The notes below the pieces were generated by a model that had not been told where the DNA came from, ran no database searches, and saw only the letters and a list, made by a program, of their open reading frames with translations. From assembly GCF_036588685.1 (NCBI RefSeq), contig NC_086376.1, positions 61,279,166-61,343,165 of the forward strand: a DNA stretch of 64,000 bases, read 5' to 3'. The position numbers and the translations under genes were made by a program. This stretch comes from Mytilus trossulus. Its lineage: Eukaryota > Mollusca > Bivalvia > Mytilida > Mytilidae. Positions 46,301 through 58,518 of this stretch are shown piece after piece (the stretch's first letter is position 1; each line of letters begins with the position of its first letter).

Positions 46301-48240
46301 TATATTGTATGGTTAATCACTTCTTAATTTTCTAAATTATTTATTATCTTAAAGTGTTTCCCCCCTTTCATACATGCTTGTTATCTTTACGTTTTAACAG
46401 TAACAGTATGATACGTTCAATGTTCCTATATTCTTTTAATATCATTATTTTTAGCTTCAAATATAGAACTTCTAATCAAAATTGTTGAATTAATATTATT
46501 TTGAAAATTTAATATATCAATTTAAAGAAACCCAAACTAGTTGAATAAAGTGTACAAAGGTTTTTAAATAGCATTTTTCCACTTTTAATAAATATAAACC
46601 AGTTAATCATGTAAATTAGAGAATATGAGAGTAAAATTGCGAACTCCCCTTTCATCTCTGTCCTTACTGTTAGATATAAAAGAAAAATATCATGTTTCAA
46701 AATGCTGACCTATTGATCAGATATGTGAGATTTAAATACTTATTCAATATTCATAGGTGTACCAAAACATACACTTTGACATGCATTTAACAGTTTATCG
46801 CTTCTTATTCAAATAGAACACCCTTTGATTACGTATGTGTAGAAGCCACTCCCATCCAGCAAAAAATGAAATTAATAACATTTCTATGATGTTTGTGCCA
46901 TATAGTTTTATTGAGGGTTGCTATTAAATCATGTGTTGTTTGATGTCTTTGGAGCATGTAGACTGTATATGTTGATTATCATATCGCCTAGTTTAATTGT
47001 CTTGTCGGTGGCCGTAGTTAGTAGAAATAGTATATCATATATGATAATTGCCTATATAATAATATGAGACTACCATACTATCAGATAGTAATCTAATATA
47101 AGGAGATGTAGTATTGTTTCCTATGATTGATTATAAGTCGAGTGCTGCCCAACTTGAAACGAGAGAGCATTTTGAACTGTCATCGGGAAACAACTTGAAA
47201 TATTAATAAAAGACAGAACAGTTCTAAATGACATTCACTGCAGTTAGAAATGTTAAAACAGTGCTGTGATGAGAATGTTTAATATATACTATATTTTTTT
47301 GACCTATTTTGTATAGAGTATGTTTGGTATGTGCTGAAGTATTTCTTTATAATGGCTTCTTGTAAGCGTGCATGGTACTTGTCCGATTGATTTCCCCACG
47401 TAACCAACAAATCAACAGAATAAAAACAAGGAACTCTTTAAGTACCCATACTCAACTCTACCGGTTCAAAGTAATATTCTCCACTGAAATAGAACATAGT
47501 CTAAGGTTTTTATTTGATGTCGCAGCTGTACTCTGCTCGTCGTTAAAGAGCGTACAGCGACTTAATGTAAATTGCTGTTATTAAGTAAACTCAGGTTTTT
47601 GTTGCCTTTCATTTAACCTCGTCTTCTATTAATCGTGTTTAATGGTTTGTAATTGGAAAAAAATAACCTGAGTATACGAGATAATTATACAAACAACATG
47701 TATTCCATTCAACTAGTAAACAGAAATAGAATTCGGCATTTCTGAATATTTTTTTTTATATCATTTGGCATCAGCACATTAATCATTTAGGAAGAGTTTT
47801 AAATAATTTACTGTGAATCATTGGTTATAAATTCAAGATTTCGTGTGATAAAAGTAAAATTAGAACGGGTATATATATTGTCTGAATGTCACATTGGCAT
47901 ATTTATGATTCACATGCGTTGGTGTTAAATATAATATTTCATAATCTTCTTTTGTGCTTTGTATTTTTTGAAAGTAATGTCTGCATGTTTTGGTTGTAAA
48001 TTATGCACTGGCATAAACATGGTTTTGTTGTATTGGTTCTCAAATTTGAACTTCTAGATATACCTGCGACCTGGATGAATAGATATATACACTTAACAGT
48101 TAAAAGTCACTTAAATATAAAATAAACAAGAAAACCATCCTCGATCACTTTACAATTAAACGGTTGGTGATTTTAGGGTAGATGACACATAAGTATTGTA
48201 TTTAAAATGTAGAAACGTCAAATATGCATTCCCTTTAATA
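46301..48240. other. Intergenic, upstream of the B-box protein
   Basis: No gene recognised. A small hairpin (gtcgc...gtac / gtac...gcgac) lies at 47519-47563. No clear TATA box near 48200. Confidence 0.45.
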
Positions 48241-49926
48241 ATGGCGGCTGAAAGGAAAGTTAGAAGATTTTGTAGTGTTTGTGAAAAGGAAAATCTCGTG
48301 GCATGGAAATGCTTAAACTGTTTAGAATTACAATGTGGTGATTGTAAAAACGTCCACGAAAAATTCTCGATAAGTAAGAATCATATTCTTATACCACTGG
48401 ATAAATTAAGTCCATCTTTGATGGAGGAGCAGAAAGTTAAAATCACGTCTGCTATTAACAATCAGGAACAATGTGACCTATTCTGTATCAACTGCAACGT
48501 TAGAATCAACACGGCAGACTCCATTATGGAACATCTTACTCACAATTTGGACAGTTTTGAATCATTCAATAAAACTCTTAAAAACAATATTGAAACTCTC
48601 ATATCGAAAATCACATCAGAAGTGGGATCGTCGAAATCTTACGATGACAAAAAACAAATGGTGGAGGAAAAAAGAGAAATGAAAAGAGAAATTCAAAAGA
48701 GGTATGAGGAAATAATATTGAGTTGCAAAGCTAACATGAAATCCCTACACAATGATTTAGATAAGTTTTACAAAGAAAGAGAAAAACATATTAAAGAAGC
48801 TAATAAGAGAGTTGGGAAGGAGAGTACAAAGCTTGTCAAGGCCAGAGACAAACTCGGCATGCTACAATATAAAGCTGAACTTCCACAATTACAAACTACA
48901 TTTATTTCCACAAAACAGCAACTGGAAAAATACTTATCAACTTTACCCGTCGATGAACAAATAGTATTTAGAACTGGAGATCAAACTTCAGATGACAGCG
49001 CACGAGATATAGGATCCCTGCACTACTCTATAGCAGCTTCTGGAAAATCAGGGAGAAGTTTTCAGCTGGTGTTGATAGAGAAATCAGGACCTACTAAACT
49101 ACAGACCGTTTCTGTTATAACACCCTGTGGTGATACTGATGTCTGCATTGGAGGCGTAAAACACAAAACGATTCAACTGGTCAACCTTACTAGACCATCG
49201 ATTCCACTCAACGAATTTACTGTGACATTTTATGATTTTACATCTTCAGCGGATGGCAGCTTATTGTACATAACAGATTTCAAAAACAAATGCTTGCAAG
49301 CTGTAACAAAACTTGGAGATTTGAAAAATATTAAAACTTTTTCGCCGCTTTTACCAACTTGTGTACACGTTACATCTACACATGAAATATACGTGGGAAT
49401 AGTAGAATCTGACAGTCAAAATGTTGATGCAGACAGCAAAAGAGCAATACTGAAATTGACACCACAAGGAATTTTCAAGGCCGAATTTGAATTTGATTTG
49501 AGAGGCACTCGACTATTTACTGTGCCATATCGATGCCATGTGAACGAAACGAACAAATGTATTGTGGTTATTGACAAATACGACCCATCCACAGGACGAG
49601 TAATCGCATTTGACGAAACTGGGGAAGTTAAATTCCGATATTCTGGATTCACTGCTAGTTCCAAATTTAAACCGTTTAGACCAACGAATGTCAGCTGTAC
49701 ACAAAGGGGTGAAACAATTATTTGTGATATCGACAATCACTCTTTGCATATCATAGACAAAAACGGATTTTTTATCCAAAATTTATCGACTCTTGACGTG
49801 GGTATACTGCATCCGCATAGCATGGCTATAGATTCCTATGACCGCTTATGGATTGGAACGGGTCACCCTCCGACTGATACTAAACAGAAGGGACAAATAT
49901 ACATCACTAGATTGACAAAGAAATAA
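48241..49926 (+). CDS. RING-less B-box / coiled-coil / NHL-like propeller protein
   Basis: Single exon, 561 aa. The first in-frame ATG (48241, context aataATGG) is used; the frame upstream of it has no ATG. B-box 1 is complete: Cys11, Cys14, Cys24, Cys27, Cys32, Cys35, His39 and His48. A second B-box-like segment (LFCINC at 80-85, His98, His101) lacks the middle cysteine pair. Residues ~110-245 are charged and heptad-like (KKQMVEEKREMKREIQKRYEE), a coiled coil. The C-terminal ~250 residues carry propeller-type strands (SADGSLLYITDFKNKCLQAV, ICDIDNHSLHIIDKNG, HSMAIDSYDRLWIGTG), like NHL repeats of TRIM2/3/56/71-type proteins. There is no RING, so ligase activity is not supported. Bivalves hold many such single-exon genes, often linked to immunity; any role for this one is unknown. 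Confidence 0.87.
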   Translation: MAAERKVRRFCSVCEKENLVAWKCLNCLELQCGDCKNVHEKFSISKNHILIPLDKLSPSLMEEQKVKITSAINNQEQCDLFCINCNVRINTADSIMEHLTHNLDSFESFNKTLKNNIETLISKITSEVGSSKSYDDKKQMVEEKREMKREIQKRYEEIILSCKANMKSLHNDLDKFYKEREKHIKEANKRVGKESTKLVKARDKLGMLQYKAELPQLQTTFISTKQQLEKYLSTLPVDEQIVFRTGDQTSDDSARDIGSLHYSIAASGKSGRSFQLVLIEKSGPTKLQTVSVITPCGDTDVCIGGVKHKTIQLVNLTRPSIPLNEFTVTFYDFTSSADGSLLYITDFKNKCLQAVTKLGDLKNIKTFSPLLPTCVHVTSTHEIYVGIVESDSQNVDADSKRAILKLTPQGIFKAEFEFDLRGTRLFTVPYRCHVNETNKCIVVIDKYDPSTGRVIAFDETGEVKFRYSGFTASSKFKPFRPTNVSCTQRGETIICDIDNHSLHIIDKNGFFIQNLSTLDVGILHPHSMAIDSYDRLWIGTGHPPTDTKQKGQIYITRLTKK

Positions 49927-51925
49927 CGGAACTTTTAGCTGTACGGAGATAATTACTGTGTCTTTCAATGGGATTGTGAGATATACTGAAAAGTTTTCTG
50001 TCTCTCCTGTAAATAACATATTTTGCAAAATCAATGATAATTGTAATTATGTTGAAATTAAAAGCCTATTCATTTGATACCTGAAAAAAAATAAGACATT
50101 TTATTTTATACAATTATGTGTCTACTTTAAAATTGGGTTTTTTTTGTTTTTTTTTGTGTCTCTTGTTGATATTGTAACATTATAATATGTTGGCTTCTAC
50201 ATATTTAAACAGATAACAATAATCGTATAGGCACGAACATGATATTTTCACAAATTGTCAATACTCTTAGTAATAAAAAGTTAATATATGTTTTGTACAA
50301 TCTTAATTCTTATTAAGTGATTTTGCTGATTGAGTTGCGATTCAAGTAAATGTTAAACAAATTGGAATAACACTATTTCAATTGAATTCTCAAAAATGTT
50401 ACAAAAGAAGTGCATAGTCAATGCAGGAGACAGAAAACAGTTATTGCAGTGAGAAGAAGTACAATTATCAAAATCTGCTTGAAACAGTCGAATTTTGAAA
50501 GAGAACGAATAATATTGCTCTCTACTGTTTTTTTCTAAACATCAAACACAACCGATACTACTAGCTAATTGGTTGCATAGGGTTGTGTTACTTATATACA
50601 GTATAACTAGATTTCTATGAAGGGTTTTGTGGACTTTGGTTGACGCTATCGAGCTTGCAATAACCTCTTGATATTCCCTTTTCTTCCAGTGTTTTTAATA
50701 AATATTAAGTTGTTTGTTTATATTTCTTAAACTTCAAATATTCGGACTGACTCATTTCATAACATTCCATGCGTATATTTTTAGTTTTAGTTCATGTTAT
50801 ATAACACGATACACAATATATATTGAACCGTAAAGGCATTTCATTATATAAACCAATTTACTATTATACACACTTTTTTAAATTTTGTTACATGAACGAA
50901 AATTGTAGAATCATTCGGTTAGGAATTATTGATGATTTATTAGGTTTTAGGTGTGTTTTCATCAGGTGTGTCAAATCACGAAATTAAAATTTTGTACCGA
51001 AATACCTGTTCTGTTATAATGATGATACATTTAAAAACTAATTTGGTTTTTCCATAAAAAAAGAATATGTGTTACAGTGTGTTCTCACACCAATTCATGT
51101 AAACGCTTTTCCACCTATTGATCAACTCAAACCAATACATAGGCATATAACTTTACGATCAACCATTAACCGCGAAGTGACTGGAAAAAATATGTCCTAT
51201 AGTATATTTTACACTTTAGGAAGTAAACTTTTGTATAATCCGATGATTTATTTTCTACAGAGATGTATTTCGAGGCATAAGACACAAATAAAGATGCTTT
51301 AAAACTGTATGAAATCATCTTACAATTAAAACCATTTTCATTGCCTTTCAGATTCCCTTTTCCTCTCTTTACACTAATCATACACTACCCAACGCGGAGA
51401 TATATTTTTAATAAAAAAAAAATTTAAAGCCCCTTTGCTTCAATGTCAATACGAGATGTATATCTTGTTTCAGTAGGTAGTATAGAGGCTGTCTCATAAA
51501 CCTGTACCCAAATCTGTTATTCGAATACTGGTTATTCGAATCAACGATAGATCACAACAGGCTAAAAATAAAATAGATTGATTGTTGCTTATTGTCCAGT
51601 TACGAATATTTCATGCATATGCCAAGACAAAATAGTGACATAATAAAACTAAACAATTGTGTAAATTGTAAAGTTTCGTTTATAAAGAACCCTCGCAATA
51701 AATTTGTTACGGTATTTTCAATATGTATACGAATCGAACCGAAATACAAAATACAATGATTGTATTGCGGTTTTAATTTATAGAAGTCTGATACTTGTAG
51801 GATGTATATATATATATATATGCTCCTGTTGAATCGAGAAATAAGTAATGGTGAAGAAGACCTATATAGTACAAAAGCAAAAACAAAAAGTTAATAAATA
51901 CGTTGCCAGATTAAATAAAAAAAAG
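49927..51925. other. Intergenic after the B-box gene
   Basis: A possible poly(A) signal lies at 50272-50277 (plus). No other gene or recognised repeat; the open frames here are short and featureless. Confidence 0.45.
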
Positions 51926-52250
51926 AAGATGTGGTATGATTGCCAATGAGACAACTCTTTACAAGAGCCAAATGACACAGACATTAATACGTGTATAAGT
52001 CACCGTACGACCTTCAACAATGACCACATCACATAGTCGGCTATAAAAGACCCGAAATTACAAAGTTAAAAAAAAATTAACGAGAAAATTTATATAAAAT
52101 AATGAAAAACAAAGAAATATGTAACACTACAACAAAAGACAACCACTGAAATACAGGATACTGACTTGGGACAGGCACATAGGTATATGGTGCAACAGAA
52201 TAATACAAGAAGTGTAAAAACAATAAATAAACAAACGCATATGATCAACA
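51926..52250 (+). repeat. Family A repeat, near full length
   Basis: 'gatgtggtatgattgccaat' through 'caccgtacgaccttcaacaa' to 'tgacttgggacaggcacata', collinear with the reverse copy at 22540-22890. Confidence 0.65.
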
Positions 52251-53834
52251 AAAATACACAACAACCATGCACTCAATGACAGATATAGTAGCCTATATTA
52301 ACCTAAAAAGGCATTTAACAATAATATCATTTATACGATGTCCAATCCAAGCGTTTTATATTCTTCAGACTGAATCCCCGTCTATTTTATTTTTTTTAGA
52401 TTATAAATCAATTTTTAGAATAACAATACTTAACCAAACACAAAAACAAAGTTGACAAGCAAGTTAAAAAAAATCGCTTGGTCTACATGCAATTGTATAC
52501 TAGCTCTTATAGTGACATTTTGTCTGTCATTTGACCAAGAAAAAGTGATGGCCGACTACCATATGGCATAAGGAATATTAAGACTACAAGCTGTTCAAAT
52601 ACTGAATAAGAATTATCTGCTTCTGAAAGAATAAAACGTAAATTTTTTTGCTGTTTGTTAACCCCAAAAGGCGTTGCCGCCGGGTAAACATACGTGTATA
52701 TCATGTCCAAACTAGCATCGTGGGTTCATTCGCAAGAGGCAAAACAAAATTCAAAATAAAGGGACACCCTAGACCTACAATATTTTGTTGTGTGAATCGA
52801 AATGCACTGTTTTATTTCTAACTTTAATAAAAGTATGTTCTTTGGTTGGAGTTTGCATTGAACTTAATCAGTTTGGATACATGTTCCAGTATACAACATT
52901 TGGTTGCAAGCATCTCATTACCATGAATTTTCGTGTGGACGGAACATTATCTAGTGAATGTTGGCTTTTAAGAACATAATAGAGTTTAAAAACTATAACG
53001 ATCAGTATTGTTGGTCAGAGTGTTTGTCGACACAGTCAATAAACGTCAAGGTTCAAAGATAAATGCATGAATGTGCGTACGACCGTACTTAACCAGGGAT
53101 TTTCTATATCCCCGACTTAACATACCGTTTATGAGAATGATGCACCTTATTTATTAAAAAGCATTTTAGTAGTTATACAAGCGTCTTTGTTCGCATTAGA
53201 ACGATTCAACCTTGAAAAATACTAAATATGCATGGTTTTTCCGATAAAAAATAAAATTTTAATGTGTTATGTATGTAATAACAAATACCGGTATATTGCA
53301 TTTTAAAGAGAATTAAATCTACTGAATTGATTATTAAATTGTGTTGTATAGGTATTTCATATAACATGACAATTACAATGTCGTTAATGTAGTCAGTTTC
53401 TGTGTGAACTTTTTTCCTTGCAATGATTCTTCATTATATGTAAAAAGGCCTAAATGACATTAAGCAATATACCAACTGGGGAGTTTTCATTGTAAAAATC
53501 AGAAAGGAGTAAAAGCAAAATAAATTTACTACCCAAATAAATAAAATTTATAGAAGAAAGAGATTTTTTTGTTCATTTACTTTTTTTGTGTTGAAGACTT
53601 CAAAATTAAGTTCTGCTAAAGATTTCTTAAATATTTGACAAACTTACAAAGGTCTGGTTTTATAAGGTGAAGATTGACACATTGTTCAAGATAACATTCA
53701 ATAACCAAAATTTTGACCATGATGTTATTCGAAAATTGCAGATGTGTTCTTGATCTTTGATCTAGTGATATGTATACGATTCATCCTGAAGAAATCTTAA
53801 GCTTCCAAGGACCAATTGACACAATTGTTTTTTT
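52251..53834. other. Intergenic, no gene recognised
   Basis: AT-rich sequence with only short open frames lacking domains. Confidence 0.4.
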
Positions 53835-54030
53835 AATATAAAAAAGAAGATGTGGTATGATTGCCAATGCATGAGACAACTATCCACAAAAGACCAAAAT
53901 GACACAAACATTAACAACTATAGGTCACCGTACAGCCTTCAACAATGAGCAAAGCTCATACCGCATAGTCAGCTATAAAAGGCCCCCACAGGACAATGTA
54001 AAAACTTGACCTGCGTATTATATTAAACAA
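53835..54030 (+). repeat. Family A repeat
   Basis: 'gatgtggtatgattgccaat' to 'gcataccgcatagtcagctata', ending in 'ggcccccacaggacaatg'. Confidence 0.65.
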
Positions 54031-54556
54031 AAAGTTTCTCAAATATCAAAGGTTTTCTTCAAGTTAAAAAAAAAAACATCTACAATACACTATATTACCC
54101 AAGTGATCATTAATCGAGACAAAGAGGTAGAAGTGATACACAACTTTCTGCAACACATATTCAGTAAAAATACATATACTGTGAACGAATTTGCTGTACT
54201 TCCTGATACCTAGGAACCATTTGAATGACAATGTTCATGCAACTGTTAACAGTGACAATATCACCATAGACCATAAGACTAGTTATTCAGTTGTTTCGGA
54301 ACCACTTATTGTATTTGAAAGCATTTAAACCAGTTATGTGAACATTTTGACTTAACAGTTCAAATAAGTTTTTCCTATTCCAAATCCCTATATGGAAAGA
54401 GAAGCAAAATCAGTGTTTTGTAAAAAGACTGCTGGCCCCTTTACTTTGATATAGAAATAAGCTACCGGTATGCTAATACAGTGTATTGCAAATAAACTCA
54501 TCAAAGATACCAGGTCTAAATCTTGTATATATGCCAGACACGCGCTTCGTCTAATC

Positions 54557-56895
54557 TAGAGGCTCTAAAGAGCCTGTGTCGCTCACCTTGGTCTATGTGA
54601 ATATTCAACTAAGGACACAGATGGATTCATGACAAAATGGTGTTTTGGTGATGGTGACATGTTTGTAGATCTTACTTTACTGAACATTCTTGCTGCTTAC
54701 AATTATCTCAATCTTTAATGATTGGCCCAGTTTCTTTCAGTGAAAAATGTTAGCAAAAATTTACAAATTATATGAAAATTGTTAAAAATTGACTATTAAG
54801 GCAATAACTCCTTAGAGGGTCAATTGAATATTTTGGTCATGTTGATTTATTTTTAGGTCTTACTTTGCTGTAAATTATTGCTGTTACAGTTTATTTCTAT
54901 CTATAATAATATTTAAGATAAAAACCAAAAATGTAAAAATTTCCTTAGAATTGCCAATTAAGTGGCAGCAACCTAACAACCAGTTGTACAATTCATATGA
55001 AAATATTGCAGCAGATAGATATTGACCAGTCAAATTCACCCCCTGACAGATTTGCTCTAAATGCTTTGGTTTTCGAGTTATAAGCCAAAAACTGCATTTT
55101 ACCCCTCTGTTCTATTTTTAGCCATGGCGACCATCTTGGTTGGTTGGCCGGGTCACAGGACACCATTTTTAATCTAGATACCCAATGATGATTGTGGCCA
55201 AGTTTGGTTTAATTTGGCCAAGTAGTTTCTGAGAAGAAGATTTTTGTAAAAGATTACTAAAATTTTGAAAAATGGTTAAAAATTGACTATAAAGGGCAAT
55301 AACTCCTAAACGGGTCAACTAACCATTTTGAACCTGTTGACTTATTTGTAAATCTTACTTCGTTGAAATTTTTTGCTGTTTATAGTTTATCTCTATCTAT
55401 AATAATATTCAAGATAATGACCAAAAATGGCAAATTTTCATTAAAATTACCAATTCAGGGGCAGCAACCTAACAACGGTTTGTCTGATTCATCTTAAAAT
55501 TTCAGGGAAGATAGATCTTGACCTGATAAACAATTTTATCCCTTGTCAGATTTGCTCTCAATACTTTGTTTTTTCAGTTATAAGCCAAAAACCGCATTTT
55601 ACCCCTCTGTTCTATTTTTAGCCATTGAGGCCATCTTGGTTGGTTGGCCTGGTCACGGGACACAATTTTTAATCTAGATACCCCAATGATGATTGTAGCC
55701 AAGTATGGTTTAATTTGGCCAAGTAGTTTTTGAGGAGAAGATTTTTGTAAAAGATGACAAAGATTAACGAAAAATGGTTAAAAATGGACTATAAAGAGCA
55801 ATAACTCCTAAACAGGTTTACTGACCACTTCGGACCTGCTGACTTATTTGAAGATCTTACTTTGTTGAACATTTTTGCTGTTTATAGTTTATCTCTATCT
55901 AAAATAATATTCAAGATAATGACCAAAAATAGCAAAATTTTCTTAAAATTACAAATTCAGGGGCAGCAACCTAACAACGGGTTGTCTGATTCATCTGAAA
56001 ATTTCAGGGCAGATAGAAGTTGACCTGATAAACAATTTTATTCCCGTCAGATTTGCGCTAAATGCTTTAGTTTTTGAGTTATAAGCCAAAAACTGCATTT
56101 TACCCCTATGTTCTATTTTTAGCCATGGCGGCCATCTTGGTTGGTTGGCCTGGTCAACAGACACAATTTTCAAACTAGATACCCCAATGATTGTGGCCAA
56201 GTTTGGTTAAAGGAGTAGGTCCGATAAAACCCCTTTTTGGCCCCAAAATTTAACAGTTTTACAAAATTGTTAAAATGTAAACTTTTAGTTATTTATTGGA
56301 CAGTTGAATGCTTCTGCTACATAAATATGGGCTGATTTTGACAATACAATGCACATATATCTGGTTGTAGCACCATTAAGTCATGCTAAATTACTGAAAT
56401 CTTCAAAGCTCTATCATTTTAGTTAAATTGTAGATGGTTTCCGTGTAAAATGAAAGTGGCCGCAATCGTGTTCATCCTTAATATTGAAATGTAAGTTGTA
56501 TTTTATGATAATACATAACATATATAAAGGTTGTGGATGAACACGGATGCAGCCACTTTCATTTTTAACAAAAACCATCTGAAAAGTAACGTTTTTTGGC
56601 ATATTTGAGAGATTTTTCATGTTTGAGCTTGAATCGGATCGTTTTTAATGACTAAATAAGTTAAAATCTTTCACAAAAACTAATTGAATCAAGTGAAATA
56701 GACACTTAAGGGTTTAAAAAGTGGTCAAAATCTTTCGTCAGATGAAACTGAAATTTGTGGCCAAAATGAGTCCTTACCGGACCTACTCCTTTGGCACAGT
56801 AGTTTCAGAGGAGAAGATTTTTGTAAAAGTTAATGACGACGGACGCCAAGTGATGAGAAAAGCTCACTTGGCCCTTCGGGCCAGGTGAGCCAAAA
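54557..56895 (+). mobile_element. Family D element, three tandem ~495-bp units, hairpin at each end
   Basis: Units recur at about 54790, 55284 and 55784 ('gactataaagggcaataactcc' type phrase). The left end carries the perfect palindrome AGGCTCTaaAGAGCCT and 'gctcaccttgg'; the right end carries TGGCCCttcGGGCCA and 'ggtgagc', so the tips are also inversely related. It is non-coding; the open frame 55991-56200 (minus) lies in one unit. Class unknown; a Helitron-like or other non-autonomous element is possible. Confidence 0.7.
56209..56792. mobile_element. 584-bp MITE nested in family D
   Basis: Ends 'aaaggagtaggtccgat' and 'accggacctactccttt' are inverted repeats. Inside it, 56448-56570 forms a second inverted pair ('gaaagtggccgcaatcgtg' with 'cacggatgcagccactttc'). 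It interrupts the third family D unit between 'caagtttgg' and 'ggcacagtagtttc'. Confidence 0.8.
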
Positions 56896-57476
56896 AGACT
56901 CATCAGTGACGCTCAAATCCAAAAATGAGAAAAATATCTATTAGAGACAAACTGAAGATGATCAACTATAAGTCACATTGAAGCATTTTACAATAAGTAA
57001 ATCACATTCTGTATATAATTAGCAATTTATAATAGAAGGCCTCCACATGACAAAACGTAAAACAATCCAATCTAGCCTATTGACAAAATAATAAACAGAA
57101 AATATAACAAACAGCAATTGTAACCACTTAAAAACATGCTTCTGACTTCAGACCAGCACATATAGAATGGTTTAGGTGGGAATCTTGTTGGTGAGTCTTC
57201 TAGTTTTTTGTAGACAGTCTCTTTTGTTTGTTTTTTTTTTCTTCTCCATTATTTCACTGATATCTTTTCAACTTGTGTTTCTCCCTTTGGTATCTTTCAC
57301 CCTTTTTTTTTATCTTTAAAACAAGGTAATGTTCATCAATATTAAACAATAACTTTTACAGAAAAACAATAACCGGGCTAGAATTCATTTTAGAAGTGAC
57401 TTTTGTATTAAACAATCATGAGACTGAATGTTTGTTTGAAAGTCCATTAAGACAGAAAAATTTATCTTTGACATAT

Positions 57477-57753
57477 AAAGGTGGTACCTAACACCTTGAC
57501 TAAAATTAATTAAGCTCGTTTAATTTTCATAAAATTTTGACAAAAAATTTACTTTGACAAAAATATAAAAATTTCAAAAAACTTGAACCAATCACTTTCT
57601 CAGAAAAATTTGGTTAGATATATAGCAGTTTGAAAAACACTAATTTTGATCATTGAGAAGCTTAACATTTCAATAACTTCAACTATACAACGTAATTAAA
57701 ACGTTTAGATGATTTACTGAGTTATCTCCCTGTTGTGTTAGGTACCACCTTAA
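57477..57753. mobile_element. 277-bp MITE with GGTGGTACCTAACAC ends
   Basis: 'taaaggtggtacctaacac' and 'gtgttaggtaccaccttaa' are near-perfect inverted repeats. A diverged copy begins at 63183 ('ctggtacctaacac'). Confidence 0.8.
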
Positions 57754-58518
57754 TGGACATTTATCTGTTTATGCTGATAAATATCAAGTAATTTATCACA
57801 GCACTCTGAACATGCTGAATACAGTCTTTTTTCATGTGTTTTTGGCTATAATAAACATAAGATACTTGGATTTTCTTTAAGACATGTACAAAAATGTATA
57901 TAAATGATTTAATGATATAGCACATTGATACAACACAAAACAGTTTCAAGTAACAACTAGGTCTCATAACAAAACATTTACGGAAATGAATTTAAACAGC
58001 ATTCATGCACATGATTGCCATTTCATAAACAATAATCTAGGTATAAACTTTGTATATTCAAATGTCATCTCCTATTTAAGGTTAAAATTTCAGTTTTAGC
58101 ATTATAATAATGTTAAACACTTTGATGGTTATCTTAAAGGCTCCTCCTTCAGAAAAAACCAACCATCAAAGATAAAACTCTAAAGCCATGAAAACTAAGC
58201 ACTATATCCTCCTTGGCCTTTAATAGATTTGTCTCACAATATTCAATGGTATGACAAGTTAACTAGAATGACACCATACCTCACATTTAACATTGTTTTG
58301 TTCTTCTCGCACAGATATACACATTTTGCATCTGAAATATGTCCTTCTCAACTGCGCAAGTGCATTTGTACATTTTTTTGAAAGAATAGTCACAAGAAAA
58401 ACCTTGAGCAATGTTATCATCTTTATCCAAGATGTGTATTGAAAGTAATATTCTTGTCTGAGTGTAGTCCTTATTCTATTATTCTGTATGTTTTACTAAA
58501 GTTCATCAGATTCCTAGT
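57754..58518 (-). other. Probable 3' untranslated region of KANSL3
   Basis: Directly follows the KANSL3 stop on the minus strand; no other gene is seen. A minus-strand ATTAAA near 58219 is a weak poly(A) candidate. The extent is inferred. Confidence 0.4.

Larger units (their letters stand above)
54488..56930 (-). repeat. Family E element split by a family D insertion
   Basis: 54488-54556 reads as the left part of a minus-strand family E element up to 'cgcttcgtcta'; 56896-56930 resumes 'aagactcatcagtgacgctc'. In the intact copy (20921-20965) these are adjacent. The intervening 2.34 kb is family D. Confidence 0.75.

Noticed and set aside
49416-49779. Minus-strand open frames over the B-box gene
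   Set aside because: Shadows of the plus-strand CDS.
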